Source: Natronoflexus pectinivorans
GTDB lineage: Bacteria; Bacteroidota; Bacteroidia; Bacteroidales; Marinilabiliaceae
Direction of reading: 5' to 3'
DNA: 64,000 bases
NCBI RefSeq assembly: GCF_004345615.1
Contig: NZ_SLWK01000001.1
Location: 310,001 to 374,000 of the forward strand
The notes under the pieces are model-generated. The model made no database searches. It saw only the letters and a program-made list of their open reading frames with translations, and was not told where the DNA came from. This document shows, piece by piece, positions 9,542 to 18,900 of this stretch; within the stretch, counting starts at the first letter, position 1; each line of letters opens with the position of its first letter. Both the position numbers and the translations under genes were made by a program.

Positions 9542-10666
9542 GTGAAACGGAATCTCAAATTTAACATCATTGTATCGTTTATTCTGGTTGGAACGATGCT
9601 CATGTCCTGTGGAGACGGGATCAAAAAACTCTCAGACAACATGACCGTGGAGGAATTTGGAACAATGCCTACAGGTGAAGTTGTAGAACTTTACACCATA
9701 ACAAGTACCACAGGGATTGAAGTAAAAATCATGACCTATGGGGGAACCATCACATCCATTAAAACACCTGATAAATCGGGAGAATTTACCAACATCACCT
9801 TAGGATTTGACAGCTTTGAGCCGTACCTTGAAGGAACCCCTTACTTTGGTGCAATAATTGGACGCTTTGGGAACCGAATAGCCAATGGAGTTTTTACGCT
9901 TGACGGAGAAACTTTCCAACTTGCAACCAATGATGGACCAAATCACCTTCATGGAGGAGATGTAGGGTTTGACAAAGTGCTATGGAATGCAGAGCCATTA
10001 CTTAGCAGTGAAAAACCCGCATTAAGACTTACCTATCTTAGCCCTGATGGTGAAGAAGGCTACCCCGGAAATTTAAGCGTGGAGGTAATTTACACTTTGG
10101 ATGGCAACAATTTAAGAATTGACTATCGTGCAGAAACTGATAAAGCAACTCCCATTAACTTAACAAACCATGCCTACTACAATCTTGCAGGGAAAGGTAC
10201 CATTTTGGATCATCAACTTACTTTAAATGCTCCTCATTACACGCCGGTAAATGAACACCTAATCCCTACAGGTGAGATTCTTGATGTTACAAACACACCT
10301 TTTGACTTTTTATATTCTCAGTACATTGGTGCCAGGATAAATAATGTACCCGGGGGTTACGACCATAATTTTGTTCTTGCTCCTCACGATGGCGCAGGGT
10401 TAAATTTTGCAGCAAAATTAAAAGAACCTAAGTCGGGAAGAACCATGGAAATATTCACTTCAGAGCCTGCAATTCAGTTTTATTCAGGTAATTTTCTGGA
10501 TGGAACTTTAAGCAGCGGAGATTTTGTGTTTGAAAAATATTCGGCATTATGTCTCGAAACTCAGCATTTTCCAGACTCTCCCAATCATGATCATTTTCCA
10601 AACACCATTTTACGTCCGGGAGAAGTTTATGAAACAACAACGATTATGACATTTGGAGTAGAATAA
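9542..10666 (+). CDS. galM: Aldose 1-epimerase (mutarotase) lipoprotein
   Basis: About 374 residues. It converts alpha and beta anomers of aldoses such as galactose or arabinose. Conserved features are GGTITSI near the start, GRFGNRIANG, NHLHGG with an active-site His, NLTNHAYYNLAG, and a C-terminal ALCLETQHFPDSPNH with the catalytic Glu. The GTG at 9542 is preferred because it gives a basic N-terminus and a signal with lipobox TMLMS-C; a TTG at 9536 would add two residues. Being exported and lipidated, it acts outside the cytoplasm on released sugars. It follows the GH43 gene by 34 bp and ends just before a strong terminator. L-arabinose as the real substrate is inference from context. Confidence 0.9.
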   Translation: MKRNLKFNIIVSFILVGTMLMSCGDGIKKLSDNMTVEEFGTMPTGEVVELYTITSTTGIEVKIMTYGGTITSIKTPDKSGEFTNITLGFDSFEPYLEGTPYFGAIIGRFGNRIANGVFTLDGETFQLATNDGPNHLHGGDVGFDKVLWNAEPLLSSEKPALRLTYLSPDGEEGYPGNLSVEVIYTLDGNNLRIDYRAETDKATPINLTNHAYYNLAGKGTILDHQLTLNAPHYTPVNEHLIPTGEILDVTNTPFDFLYSQYIGARINNVPGGYDHNFVLAPHDGAGLNFAAKLKEPKSGRTMEIFTSEPAIQFYSGNFLDGTLSSGDFVFEKYSALCLETQHFPDSPNHDHFPNTILRPGEVYETTTIMTFGVE

Positions 10667-10687
10667 AAATAAATAATAGAACCACAA

Positions 10688-10720
10688 AAAAAGAGTTGCC
10701 AAAACGTGGCAACTCTTTTT
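10688..10720. terminator. Bidirectional terminator between galM and LamG gene
   Basis: Thirteen-bp perfect arms (AAAAAGAGTTGCC and GGCAACTCTTTTT) around a 7-nt loop, with A-run and T-run on either side. It lies between two convergent genes and can serve both. Confidence 0.9.
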
Positions 10721-10738
10721 TGTATGGAATAAAACAGA

Positions 10739-11686
10739 CTATCGTCTGGTTTTAATTACTTTGGTGCTTTCATTTACACCATTGCTGTAAACTACTCTCT
10801 TAATATAAACTCCGGGCACCAAAGCGTCGAAATCTGACCCAACGTTAGCACCGGCTATGTTGAAATATGTTTTAGAGATCACGTCGCCATTACTATCTCC
10901 AATTGAGCCTACAAGACTGTTTACACTTAATTTAGCCTCCATGATAGCATTCATCTGTTCCACGGAAAGAACATCTGAATATATAACCAAATCATCAAAC
11001 ATAAATGCTGCATCAACATCATTCCAATCCCATGCTTGATTACCTCCTAATGCAATATAAGTCAAATCTGCTCCATTTGTAAATAATCCACCTGCCGACC
11101 CGCCATTGTCATCTCCTGACAATGTCCATGAATTTTTAAGCTCCCCATCTACATATATAGCTGCTGATGTAGGAGTAATTGTGGCTGCATAAAAATGCCA
11201 CTCACCATCATTAAGCCACTCTTCTGATTCGAAATTTGTTCCTGCATCATTTTGCTCGTTTGTAAAATCTGACCATCCAGCATTATTTACTTGTGCAAAT
11301 AAGCGAGTTTGAAGAACAAACATTGGCCATGTATTAGCTGGATCAGGAGCTGCTCCGTATGCAGAAAAAAGTGGCGTAAACCGATAATCTGTCGCAGTAC
11401 CCTCATTCACCCAAAAAGAGATTGTAAGTTCGCTTGTTTCAGCAGCCTGTAAATTGGCAAAGACATCATCTGGCAACAAGAGATAATTAGTTCTCACTGC
11501 CTGGCCACCTGCGGCATTATGGAAAACGTGTCCAAAAGCAGGATTTTCAGAATCAATAATTTCACCACTACCTACAATAGTGGCATCACCTGCACCATCT
11601 TCGAAATCGTTAGAATAGATAACATTCTGAGCATTCACCCCAACCATTACCATCAAAGCAAAAAGCATTGTGTACATTTTTTTCAT
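10739..11686 (-). CDS. Secreted LamG-like lectin-fold protein with T9SS tail
   Basis: 315 residues. A signal peptide ends near GVNAQ-N. The body (about 25-235) is a concanavalin A/LamG-type jelly roll: ELTISFWVNE, EWHFYAATITPTSAAIYVDGEL and FDDLVIYSDVLSVEQMNAIM are the standard strands. The last 70 residues (VPGVYIKRVVYSNGVNESTKVIKTRR at the end) look like a type A T9SS sorting domain. It is rich in Asp, Asn and Gly and has no catalytic motif that I can see. It probably binds a glycan at the cell surface or in the medium. It is a single gene with its own terminator, convergent with galM, inside the PUL. A precise ligand cannot be assigned. Confidence 0.75.
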   Translation of the reverse strand: MKKMYTMLFALMVMVGVNAQNVIYSNDFEDGAGDATIVGSGEIIDSENPAFGHVFHNAAGGQAVRTNYLLLPDDVFANLQAAETSELTISFWVNEGTATDYRFTPLFSAYGAAPDPANTWPMFVLQTRLFAQVNNAGWSDFTNEQNDAGTNFESEEWLNDGEWHFYAATITPTSAAIYVDGELKNSWTLSGDDNGGSAGGLFTNGADLTYIALGGNQAWDWNDVDAAFMFDDLVIYSDVLSVEQMNAIMEAKLSVNSLVGSIGDSNGDVISKTYFNIAGANVGSDFDALVPGVYIKRVVYSNGVNESTKVIKTRR

Positions 11687-12062
11687 AATTTTTAAATTTT
11701 AAGTTAAAACAAAAAAATTCAAGCCGGATAAAGACTCCGGGTTTCTATTAGAAAATCATCATTTTCGCATTGGATAATATTTGTCACTTATGTGATTTTT
11801 AATCACATAAAAACTTTTCTTTGAGCAGTGCAACTCGGTTTTTCATTAGTTATTCACCCTCAATAAAGTGTATTAAATACCAGGAAAAAATAATTACGAT
11901 TCATCGTTATGAATTAAACATCTATCCTTCTTACAAAGCATAACACCATAAACTAAACAATCTGTTGTCGTTGATATTAAATAATTGATCTAATGCACCC
12001 TGAACTGAAATTCTACTGTCAAATATATGGCTCAATTAAGAAACAGTTAGTGGACAAAAAGA

Positions 12063-12080
12063 TATATAAGGAGGATTATC
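12063..12080 (-). promoter_or_regulatory. Copy of the shared PUL intergenic motif
   Basis: Read on the minus strand it is GATAATCCTCCTTATATA, matching CATAAACCNCCTTATAAA (25011, 33679) at 15 of 18 positions. It is in the 471-bp gap 11687-12157 that holds no gene, 377 bp upstream of the LamG gene and just beyond the terminator of the SusCD operon. The rest of the gap shows only AT-rich sequence. Confidence 0.4.
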
Positions 12081-12100
12081 TGAGAAAAGCAATGATTAAT

Positions 12101-12131
12101 AGAAGGGTGTATTGGAATAATACACCCTTCT
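12101..12131 (-). terminator. Terminator of the SusCD operon
   Basis: AGAAGGGTGTATT (12101-12113) and AATACACCCTTCT (12119-12131) form a perfect 13-bp stem with a 5-nt loop, 27 bp after the stop of the last SusD gene. The T-run is weak (ATTAAT on the minus strand). Confidence 0.8.
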
Positions 12132-12157
12132 ATTTTCAATCACACATTATAAAAGCA

Positions 12158-13939
12158 CTATTCTTCAATTGACCAACCGGGGTTTTGGCCCAAATTGGGA
12201 GACTTAATAGTTTCGTTATAAGGAACCGGGAAAAGGTAGTTTTTTGGAACATTAAAAACTCTTCTTCCTCCTCTCTCGGAAACCACCATTCTATTGTAAC
12301 GGGTAATGGCCCCTGCCCTTCTGACATTTACACCTCCTATTACAAGAAGTTTATTATCAAAACGCCCATCGACCTCGTATTGTGCAAGTTCACTTTCGTA
12401 TGTTCTACCATCATAAGCTCTCCACCTGCGCAGATCAAAGAAACGGTGATCTTCAAAACAAAGCTCAACTCTTCTTTCATTTCGAATGCGTTTACGCATG
12501 TCCTCCTGACTAAGGCCAGAGGGCAACTCAGGCATATCCACTCTTGCTCTCACTTGGTTGATGGCCCAATGAACATCACTAACCGGCCCCTGTGCTTCAT
12601 TAAGAGCTTCAGCATAATTTAAAAGAATTTCAGCATATCGGTATATAATCCATGCATGAGGAAACACGCCAAGATTCTCAAAATCAACATTTGGATTAAC
12701 AAATTTACGCATGTAATAACCTGTGAGAGTTCCGCCATTAGAACCTTCATAATCAATTCCCTTTTCGTTGGCATTGTTCATATGAACATCGATGGCTCTT
12801 CTCTGTCCAAGGTCCTCACGGCCCCACATGGCTCCATGATAAAGCACAGTAGCATAGAAGCGGGGGTCTCTGTCAACATAAGGATTGTTTGGATCGTATC
12901 CTGATTCGTCCTCCCAAATAAAACGTCCGTTTGCCATCTCAAATGCATCAACAAAATTTTGAGAGGGATTCGTTTTACCGTTCATTCCGGGAAAACCAGG
13001 AGGTAAAACTTGGGTTTCAATTGCATTGGTATTCCAAATAGATCTACTGAGTATAATCTCATCGTTAAGATATGGAGCCTCATAGAACATGCGTTCGTAA
13101 CTGTTATATAAAGCAAAAGGATTACTCTGTTGTGCATTTTTATCAATAAACGCTTTAGCTGCATCAGCTGCTTCCTGCCACCAAGCAGTCATGCCGTTTG
13201 GATTATGAAGATTACTGGCTCGGTATAAAAGAGCCCTCGACTTCAAAGCATAAGCGGTAGCGCCACTTACTCGACCCCAGTTCCCGCTTGAACTGTATCT
13301 GAATGGTAGCAGATCCTTAACCAGATCACATTGCTCTGCAACCCATTTCAGCACTTCAGCCGCAGGTTGACGCACCATATTCATCTGCTCCTGATTATCC
13401 ATATCTAACACTATATCCTCAAGAATTGGAGCATCTCCAAAATATGCAACAAGTTCAAAGTGGAACATAGCACGCAATAGAATCGCTTCGGCACGGTAGC
13501 GATCATATAAGTTGTTATCGTCTCCCGCTAATGGTTGATTCTGAATAACATTTGGATCAATATTTTTCAAGAATTGATTGGCCTTTCTAATTCCTGAGAA
13601 ATTGGTATTCCAAAATCCTAGCATTGGATGATTGGTAGCTGTATAGCTATCGTTGTTCACCATATTATACCAATGTAGTCCCCACCATGTGGTGGCATTA
13701 TCAGTCATGGCATCCCTTGATGCAGATTGAAACTGGAAATCACCAAAAATTCCAATCCCATCAGGGAGGTTTGTGTATATATTTGTCAAAAACTGACGTG
13801 TTAACCTTTCGTTGCCAAACACTTTCTCTTCAGATAGCGACGCATCATATTCCTTGTCAAGAAAATCATCACAGGCTGAAAATCCAGGGATAAGCAAAAC
13901 TGCCAAGGCAAACATCCATACTTTTTTAAATATCCTCAT
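12158..13939 (-). CDS. SusD-like outer membrane glycan-binding lipoprotein (second pair)
   Basis: 593 residues from the ATG at 13939, which gives MRIFKKVWMF and a lipobox FSA-C23 followed by DDFLDKE, an acidic stretch typical of surface-exposed SusD proteins. Longer upstream starts would bury the signal. RagB/SusD features include the AEAILLRAMFHFELVAYFGDAP helix pair (TPR-like), AEILLNYAEALNEA and the C-terminal RNERRVELCFEDHRFFDLRRW block, ending in NPGW. It caps the partner SusC transporter and hands it oligosaccharides. It is last in the operon, 19 bp after the SusC gene. Confidence 0.95.
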   Translation of the reverse strand: MRIFKKVWMFALAVLLIPGFSACDDFLDKEYDASLSEEKVFGNERLTRQFLTNIYTNLPDGIGIFGDFQFQSASRDAMTDNATTWWGLHWYNMVNNDSYTATNHPMLGFWNTNFSGIRKANQFLKNIDPNVIQNQPLAGDDNNLYDRYRAEAILLRAMFHFELVAYFGDAPILEDIVLDMDNQEQMNMVRQPAAEVLKWVAEQCDLVKDLLPFRYSSSGNWGRVSGATAYALKSRALLYRASNLHNPNGMTAWWQEAADAAKAFIDKNAQQSNPFALYNSYERMFYEAPYLNDEIILSRSIWNTNAIETQVLPPGFPGMNGKTNPSQNFVDAFEMANGRFIWEDESGYDPNNPYVDRDPRFYATVLYHGAMWGREDLGQRRAIDVHMNNANEKGIDYEGSNGGTLTGYYMRKFVNPNVDFENLGVFPHAWIIYRYAEILLNYAEALNEAQGPVSDVHWAINQVRARVDMPELPSGLSQEDMRKRIRNERRVELCFEDHRFFDLRRWRAYDGRTYESELAQYEVDGRFDNKLLVIGGVNVRRAGAITRYNRMVVSERGGRRVFNVPKNYLFPVPYNETIKSPNLGQNPGWSIEE

Positions 13940-13958
13940 AATCTTAATATTTAAACAA

Positions 13959-16900
13959 TTAAAAACCAATATTTACACCAAATGAGAATGATTTGGTTTT
14001 TGGGTATTGCCATATATAGTTGGTTGGGTTTTCAGGATCAAACCCGTTTTCAAAATGGCTCCAGTTATAAAGATTATACCCGCTGAAATAAACACGACAA
14101 CTGCGAATGTTCACGCTTGCCAGCAAAGATTGAGGCAAAGAGTAGCCGATCTCAACATTTCGAAGAGAAACAAAGTTTCCATTTTGATGCCAAATGGTAG
14201 ATTGGTTTCTTGGATAATTTCTGTCATTATCGCTAAAGCTCATTGAAAGTCTCGGATATTTGGCATTGATATTACGTGGGTCTGTAGGATCGTCATTGAA
14301 GTATCCCCATGTTTTGGTTACTTCATGAGTTGTAGCTCCACCCCATCCAAAACCAAAGTCCATGTTTTCACGAGTCTCAACTGTTCTGTTTAGATATGCA
14401 GTGATTAATACCCGTGCATCAAATCCTTTCCATGAAAAGCCAAAACGTCCTGCAGGTATTATCTCCGGGATATTGGTATATCCATAAGGTATCATATCAT
14501 AGTCATCTATGATTCTGTCTCCATTTGTATCAACAAAAACAGCATTTCCAAGATTCATAGTTCCCTGAAAAGGATATTTTTCGGGATTATCAATGGCATC
14601 CTGATGAGAGGTTGCAATTAAATTAGGATCTGACGCCCATTGATCTTTGATTAGCAGCAATCTTCGCCCAATGGGTTGCCCTGTTAACTGCTGATAATCG
14701 AAGACTCTTTCAATCTCGTCCATATCAACAATCTTACTTCGATTCCAGGTAAACATTCCCTCTACAAAGTAGTTAAAGCTGCCAACATTTCCTCTATGCC
14801 CTAAGGTGATTTCAGTTCCAATGGTTTCAGCTTTTCCGTATGAGTCGAGTGGAACTGCAACTCCATACATATCCGGAATAGTTGATCGAGCAACCAAAAT
14901 ATCAGAGCGCCACTCTTTAAAAGCATCCAAGTTACCATAAAGACCCCGTCCCCATATATCAAAGTCAACACCAACATTTACCATATCAGAATACTCCCAT
15001 TTAATATTGGCATTTCCCGCAGCAGATTCGTATGTTCCTTGAAAATAGGCCTGAGAAGTTCCGAAATTGTAACCACCTCCCTCGATGTATTCACCCTGAA
15101 ACGGATAGCGTCTTAACCCTTGATTAGACTGTCCTGAACGTCCAATAGACGCCCTTAATTTTAGCAAATCTACAGCATCCGTTTGCAACCAACTCTCTTC
15201 AGACATAACCCAACCGGCACTAAAACCGGGGAAAAATCCGTATCTATCTCCTTTTGCATAGTTATCACTACCCATATAGGCGGCGTTGAATTGTGCTACA
15301 TACCGATTGTCGTAGATATAATTAAACAGACCTGCATAGGTTAGGTATCTATATGAAGATACGTATCCTGTAACCACATTCTGATAAGTTCGCATCATTA
15401 CCTGGCCGCTGACGTTGTGTACATCATTAAACAACCTATCATAATTCAAAGAACCAATGAGGTTAATGTTATACGACATTGCCCGTGCAATTGGATTCGG
15501 GTTAGACAAAGGAGCTGCAGTTCTACGTCGGGTATAAGTAAATGATGCGGGATCGTCAGCTACGCCTGAATTCCAATCGTAAAAAAAGCCGTCAAAATTC
15601 TGACTTTGCGTATATTGGAAGGTATTGTAAGCATCAAAACCTGCGATACCTCTTATAGAGAGTCCTTGTGTAATGAATCCAAGATCTCCAGTCGCAGTGA
15701 CGTTTGAGTACAAATTTCTCCTCCTGTTATAATCTATCCCAGACATGGCAATTCTAGCAGGTCCATTTTTCATATCATTATCAGTAGGAAGAAAAAATTC
15801 TCCATTGGGTGCAAAAACCGGATAGATTGGCAAATTCTCTGCACCACCCCAGGTAAAAATAGACCAAGTATCGGCAAGTGGTTGATTAATGATATCAATT
15901 CTACCACCTAAGTCCAATGATACATTTAGCCCCCTAGTTACATCAATGTCTATATTTGAACGCAAGTTATACCTATCAAGCTGATGTTGGGTTGAATATC
16001 CATCGTTCCATTCTGTCCACTTAGTGTCATACAATCCTTCCTGACGGATATATGAGAAAGAGACAAAATACCTGGCATTTTCATTTCCTCCACTGGCATT
16101 GATATTTGTCCTGTACTGAGGGGCAGCATCGCGCATCATTTCTCTGTGCCAATTTGTGTTCACATAACGATAACGCAAAGAAGGATCCAGAGTTCCTGTA
16201 ACAGCCTCGTAGTAATGCTGAATATCCTGATCAGAATATAAAGGAGAATTACCATCAAGATACCTTGCCTGATTTACAGTAAGAGCATAGTTATATGAGT
16301 TTTGCAATTCAGGAAGTCCTGACAAGGTTTGAAACCCAACTTCCTGATTAACATTAATTCGAGTACGCCCGGCCTCACCCCTTTTTGTTGTAACAAAAAC
16401 GACACCGTTGGCACCTCGCATACCATAAATTGCTGTTGCTGCAGCATCCTTCAATAGGGTAACAGATTCTATAGGATATGCATCCAGGAAAGAGATATCC
16501 CGCTCCACATTGTCCACAATGATCAACGGAGCTCTGGCTGCACCGTTCATAGTACGCAGTCCCCGAATAAACATTTGGGTTTCTGACCAACCCGGTTCGG
16601 AGTTTGCTTCATAAGTTGCAATACCTGTTAAACTTCCAACAAACGCATTCTGAAGCACCGTAACGGGATGCTTTTCCAATTCCTCACCAGATACAGTTGA
16701 TGTTGAGTTAACCACAAATCTTTTCTGTTGTCTGTGGAACGGCAACGCAATAGTTCTGTGATAAATATCTGTATCCAGCTCTAAGACAATCACAAAATCA
16801 CCCGAAAAATCAGCTCGAACAATTGCTTCTTTATAACCTGCCAATGAAACATATATTTCATCCAACGGATTTACATTAGATAATTCAAATAGACCTTCAC

Positions 16901-17102
16901 TATTGGTCATTTCGATACGAGTAGCTTCGGAAACATTAACAATAGCTCCCTGTACAGGATTGTTATCAACATCTACAACTCTCCCCTGTAAAGACCTCCC
17001 TCCGTCCTGGGCGACCAATGTATGAGCCGAAATTATAAAGATGCCACAGATTAGGACCTTGTCCAATCCTGCAACTAATTTGGCATATATGGTTTTAAAC
17101 AT
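13959..17102 (-). CDS. SusC-like TonB-dependent transporter (second pair), atypical TonB region
   Basis: 1047 residues. Signal peptide to about 32, a carboxypeptidase-regulatory-like domain (about 38-112; LQGRVVDVDNNPVQGA), plug domain (about 140-250; APLIIVDNVERDI, AAATAIYGMRGANGVVFVTTKRG) and a 22-strand barrel to a C-terminal Phe. It imports oligosaccharides through the outer membrane with its SusD. Odd point: where most SusC proteins have a DEVVVVGYG-like TonB box, this one has RTIALPFHRQQKRFVV. The locus therefore holds two unlike SusCs. It lies 33 bp downstream of the first SusD gene in the same operon. Confidence 0.93.
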   Translation of the reverse strand: MFKTIYAKLVAGLDKVLICGIFIISAHTLVAQDGGRSLQGRVVDVDNNPVQGAIVNVSEATRIEMTNSEGLFELSNVNPLDEIYVSLAGYKEAIVRADFSGDFVIVLELDTDIYHRTIALPFHRQQKRFVVNSTSTVSGEELEKHPVTVLQNAFVGSLTGIATYEANSEPGWSETQMFIRGLRTMNGAARAPLIIVDNVERDISFLDAYPIESVTLLKDAAATAIYGMRGANGVVFVTTKRGEAGRTRINVNQEVGFQTLSGLPELQNSYNYALTVNQARYLDGNSPLYSDQDIQHYYEAVTGTLDPSLRYRYVNTNWHREMMRDAAPQYRTNINASGGNENARYFVSFSYIRQEGLYDTKWTEWNDGYSTQHQLDRYNLRSNIDIDVTRGLNVSLDLGGRIDIINQPLADTWSIFTWGGAENLPIYPVFAPNGEFFLPTDNDMKNGPARIAMSGIDYNRRRNLYSNVTATGDLGFITQGLSIRGIAGFDAYNTFQYTQSQNFDGFFYDWNSGVADDPASFTYTRRRTAAPLSNPNPIARAMSYNINLIGSLNYDRLFNDVHNVSGQVMMRTYQNVVTGYVSSYRYLTYAGLFNYIYDNRYVAQFNAAYMGSDNYAKGDRYGFFPGFSAGWVMSEESWLQTDAVDLLKLRASIGRSGQSNQGLRRYPFQGEYIEGGGYNFGTSQAYFQGTYESAAGNANIKWEYSDMVNVGVDFDIWGRGLYGNLDAFKEWRSDILVARSTIPDMYGVAVPLDSYGKAETIGTEITLGHRGNVGSFNYFVEGMFTWNRSKIVDMDEIERVFDYQQLTGQPIGRRLLLIKDQWASDPNLIATSHQDAIDNPEKYPFQGTMNLGNAVFVDTNGDRIIDDYDMIPYGYTNIPEIIPAGRFGFSWKGFDARVLITAYLNRTVETRENMDFGFGWGGATTHEVTKTWGYFNDDPTDPRNINAKYPRLSMSFSDNDRNYPRNQSTIWHQNGNFVSLRNVEIGYSLPQSLLASVNIRSCRVYFSGYNLYNWSHFENGFDPENPTNYIWQYPKTKSFSFGVNIGF

Positions 17103-17135
17103 AAATTCTAAGTTTTATAATCAATTAAAAGCCTG

Positions 17136-18890
17136 TTACCAACCAGGATTATTCTCCATTCCAGTCTTCCATATTTCTGCTTCAGGAATAGGATAGAGAT
17201 ACATTCTCGGTTCAAAAACTCTCTCCTGAGCAACCCTTCTAGAAAAGTGCAATTCTTCACCCACTACTTGTATGGTCATTCCGTAAATAGGACGGGCAAG
17301 AGCCTCCACTGCAACATTCCAACGACGAACATCCCATGCGCGATGATCCTCAAAAGCCAGTTCAACTGTTCTCTCTTTCCTTATAAAATTCCGCATACTT
17401 TCCTGGTCATTCAAATCCGAACGATCCCTCAAATCAGCAGTCAACCCGGCTCTATCCCTCACCTGTTGCAGAGCATCGAACACCTCATCAACTGGTCCAT
17501 AGGCTTCATTCATCGCTTCTGCATAATTTAAAAGAATCTCTGCATATCTGATAAAAATCCAGTTTCTCCACATGGTTCCACCTGTTATGGGGTGTGTACG
17601 TGAATCGTCCATGTATTTCCTATTATAATAACCTGTTGGTGAGGCCGTAGAGCTACCTCTTGGATTATCTGCGCCTCCTTCTGATACATCAATCGGACGA
17701 TTCCACCACATGGCTCCATGATGAAGAACAGTGGCATAGAACCTTGCATCTCTTCCTGTGTAAGGATCGTCATCTGAATACCCGGAAGCTTCGTTGATAG
17801 ATGGGGCTCCGTTATTATAAACAGGCGCTCCAGTTGCGTCATAACTTAAAAATGGAGAATAACCGTTGGCCATATCATACATGTCAACCAAATTTTGAGA
17901 TGGGGATAATCCACCATCTCCTCCAAAACCAACAGGAGATTCACTTCGCAACCAGTCACTTTGTCCATCATTCCTCCAGAAAATTACTTCAGGATTTAAA
18001 TCCTGTTTCCGTGTAGTGATGGCCTGCATATATGCTGTAACAGGGTCGGCATGTGTATGTAAACGATAATATGTACCATTCCCAAATAGTTCTATAAATT
18101 TCTCGGCAGCTTCAGCAGCCTCTTCCCAGGATACGAGATTCAAGTTAGCAAACCTTGGACTGGCTAAATAAAGCTTTATCCTACTCTGTAAAGCCAGATT
18201 TGCACCCTGAGTAAATCTTCCGTAGTTCTCCGCAGACATAGTCATTTCATTGTCAAGGCTGTCACGACTTGCTTCTAATTCATTTAGAATGAATTGAAAA
18301 TTAGCACTTACAGAACTTGGTCGAGGGATGTCGTTAATAGACTCATCCTTTGGGTCAAGCCGTTCAGTGATAATTGGAACAGCACCGTAACGCAAGGCCA
18401 ATTCCCAATAAAAATATGCTCTTAAGGTACGTGCCTCAGCCTTCATCCTTCGAACTTGTGCTAAACGTTGAGCGACAGTTTGATCATCTGTCATTGGAAC
18501 ACTTTCAATTCGTTCAAGCAGAGTATTACATTTTCTGATTGCTCTGTAATAATGTTCCCAGGTGCTAATTAATTCTGGGGCTCCACTTCCTGCATAATAA
18601 TTACCTATATTAAAACTGGACCGTGCACCACCCCACGAGTAGCTGGTTGTAGCCAAATCGGTAGTTGCGTCCATCCAAGAATTATTAATTCGTCCACGCC
18701 CATTTCTTAAAAAATTATATATGTCATGGTAATAGTAACGGGTATTGGTCCAGTTTGAAAATACCTGTTCTTCAGTCAACTCGTTACTGGGCTGTTTGTC
18801 AAGAAAATCACCGAATGCATCTTCACAAGATGTCAAAGCAAAACCCGACAAAATAGAGATTATGGTGATACTTAAAATAACTTTTTTCAT
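17136..18890 (-). CDS. SusD-like outer membrane glycan-binding lipoprotein (first pair)
   Basis: 584 residues with lipobox ALTS-C22 followed by EDAFGDFLDKQP. SusD features: AEARTLRAYFYWELALRYGAVPI, a RYAEILLNYAEAMNEAYGPV helix, and RKERTVELAFEDHRAWDVRRW, ending with NNPGW. It is surface-exposed and pairs with the SusC gene 10 bp upstream. It resembles the second SusD in the C-terminal blocks but differs in the binding region, so the two pairs may take different oligosaccharides. That point is inference. Confidence 0.95.
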   Translation of the reverse strand: MKKVILSITIISILSGFALTSCEDAFGDFLDKQPSNELTEEQVFSNWTNTRYYYHDIYNFLRNGRGRINNSWMDATTDLATTSYSWGGARSSFNIGNYYAGSGAPELISTWEHYYRAIRKCNTLLERIESVPMTDDQTVAQRLAQVRRMKAEARTLRAYFYWELALRYGAVPIITERLDPKDESINDIPRPSSVSANFQFILNELEASRDSLDNEMTMSAENYGRFTQGANLALQSRIKLYLASPRFANLNLVSWEEAAEAAEKFIELFGNGTYYRLHTHADPVTAYMQAITTRKQDLNPEVIFWRNDGQSDWLRSESPVGFGGDGGLSPSQNLVDMYDMANGYSPFLSYDATGAPVYNNGAPSINEASGYSDDDPYTGRDARFYATVLHHGAMWWNRPIDVSEGGADNPRGSSTASPTGYYNRKYMDDSRTHPITGGTMWRNWIFIRYAEILLNYAEAMNEAYGPVDEVFDALQQVRDRAGLTADLRDRSDLNDQESMRNFIRKERTVELAFEDHRAWDVRRWNVAVEALARPIYGMTIQVVGEELHFSRRVAQERVFEPRMYLYPIPEAEIWKTGMENNPGW

Positions 18891-18900
18891 AATCTGATTT

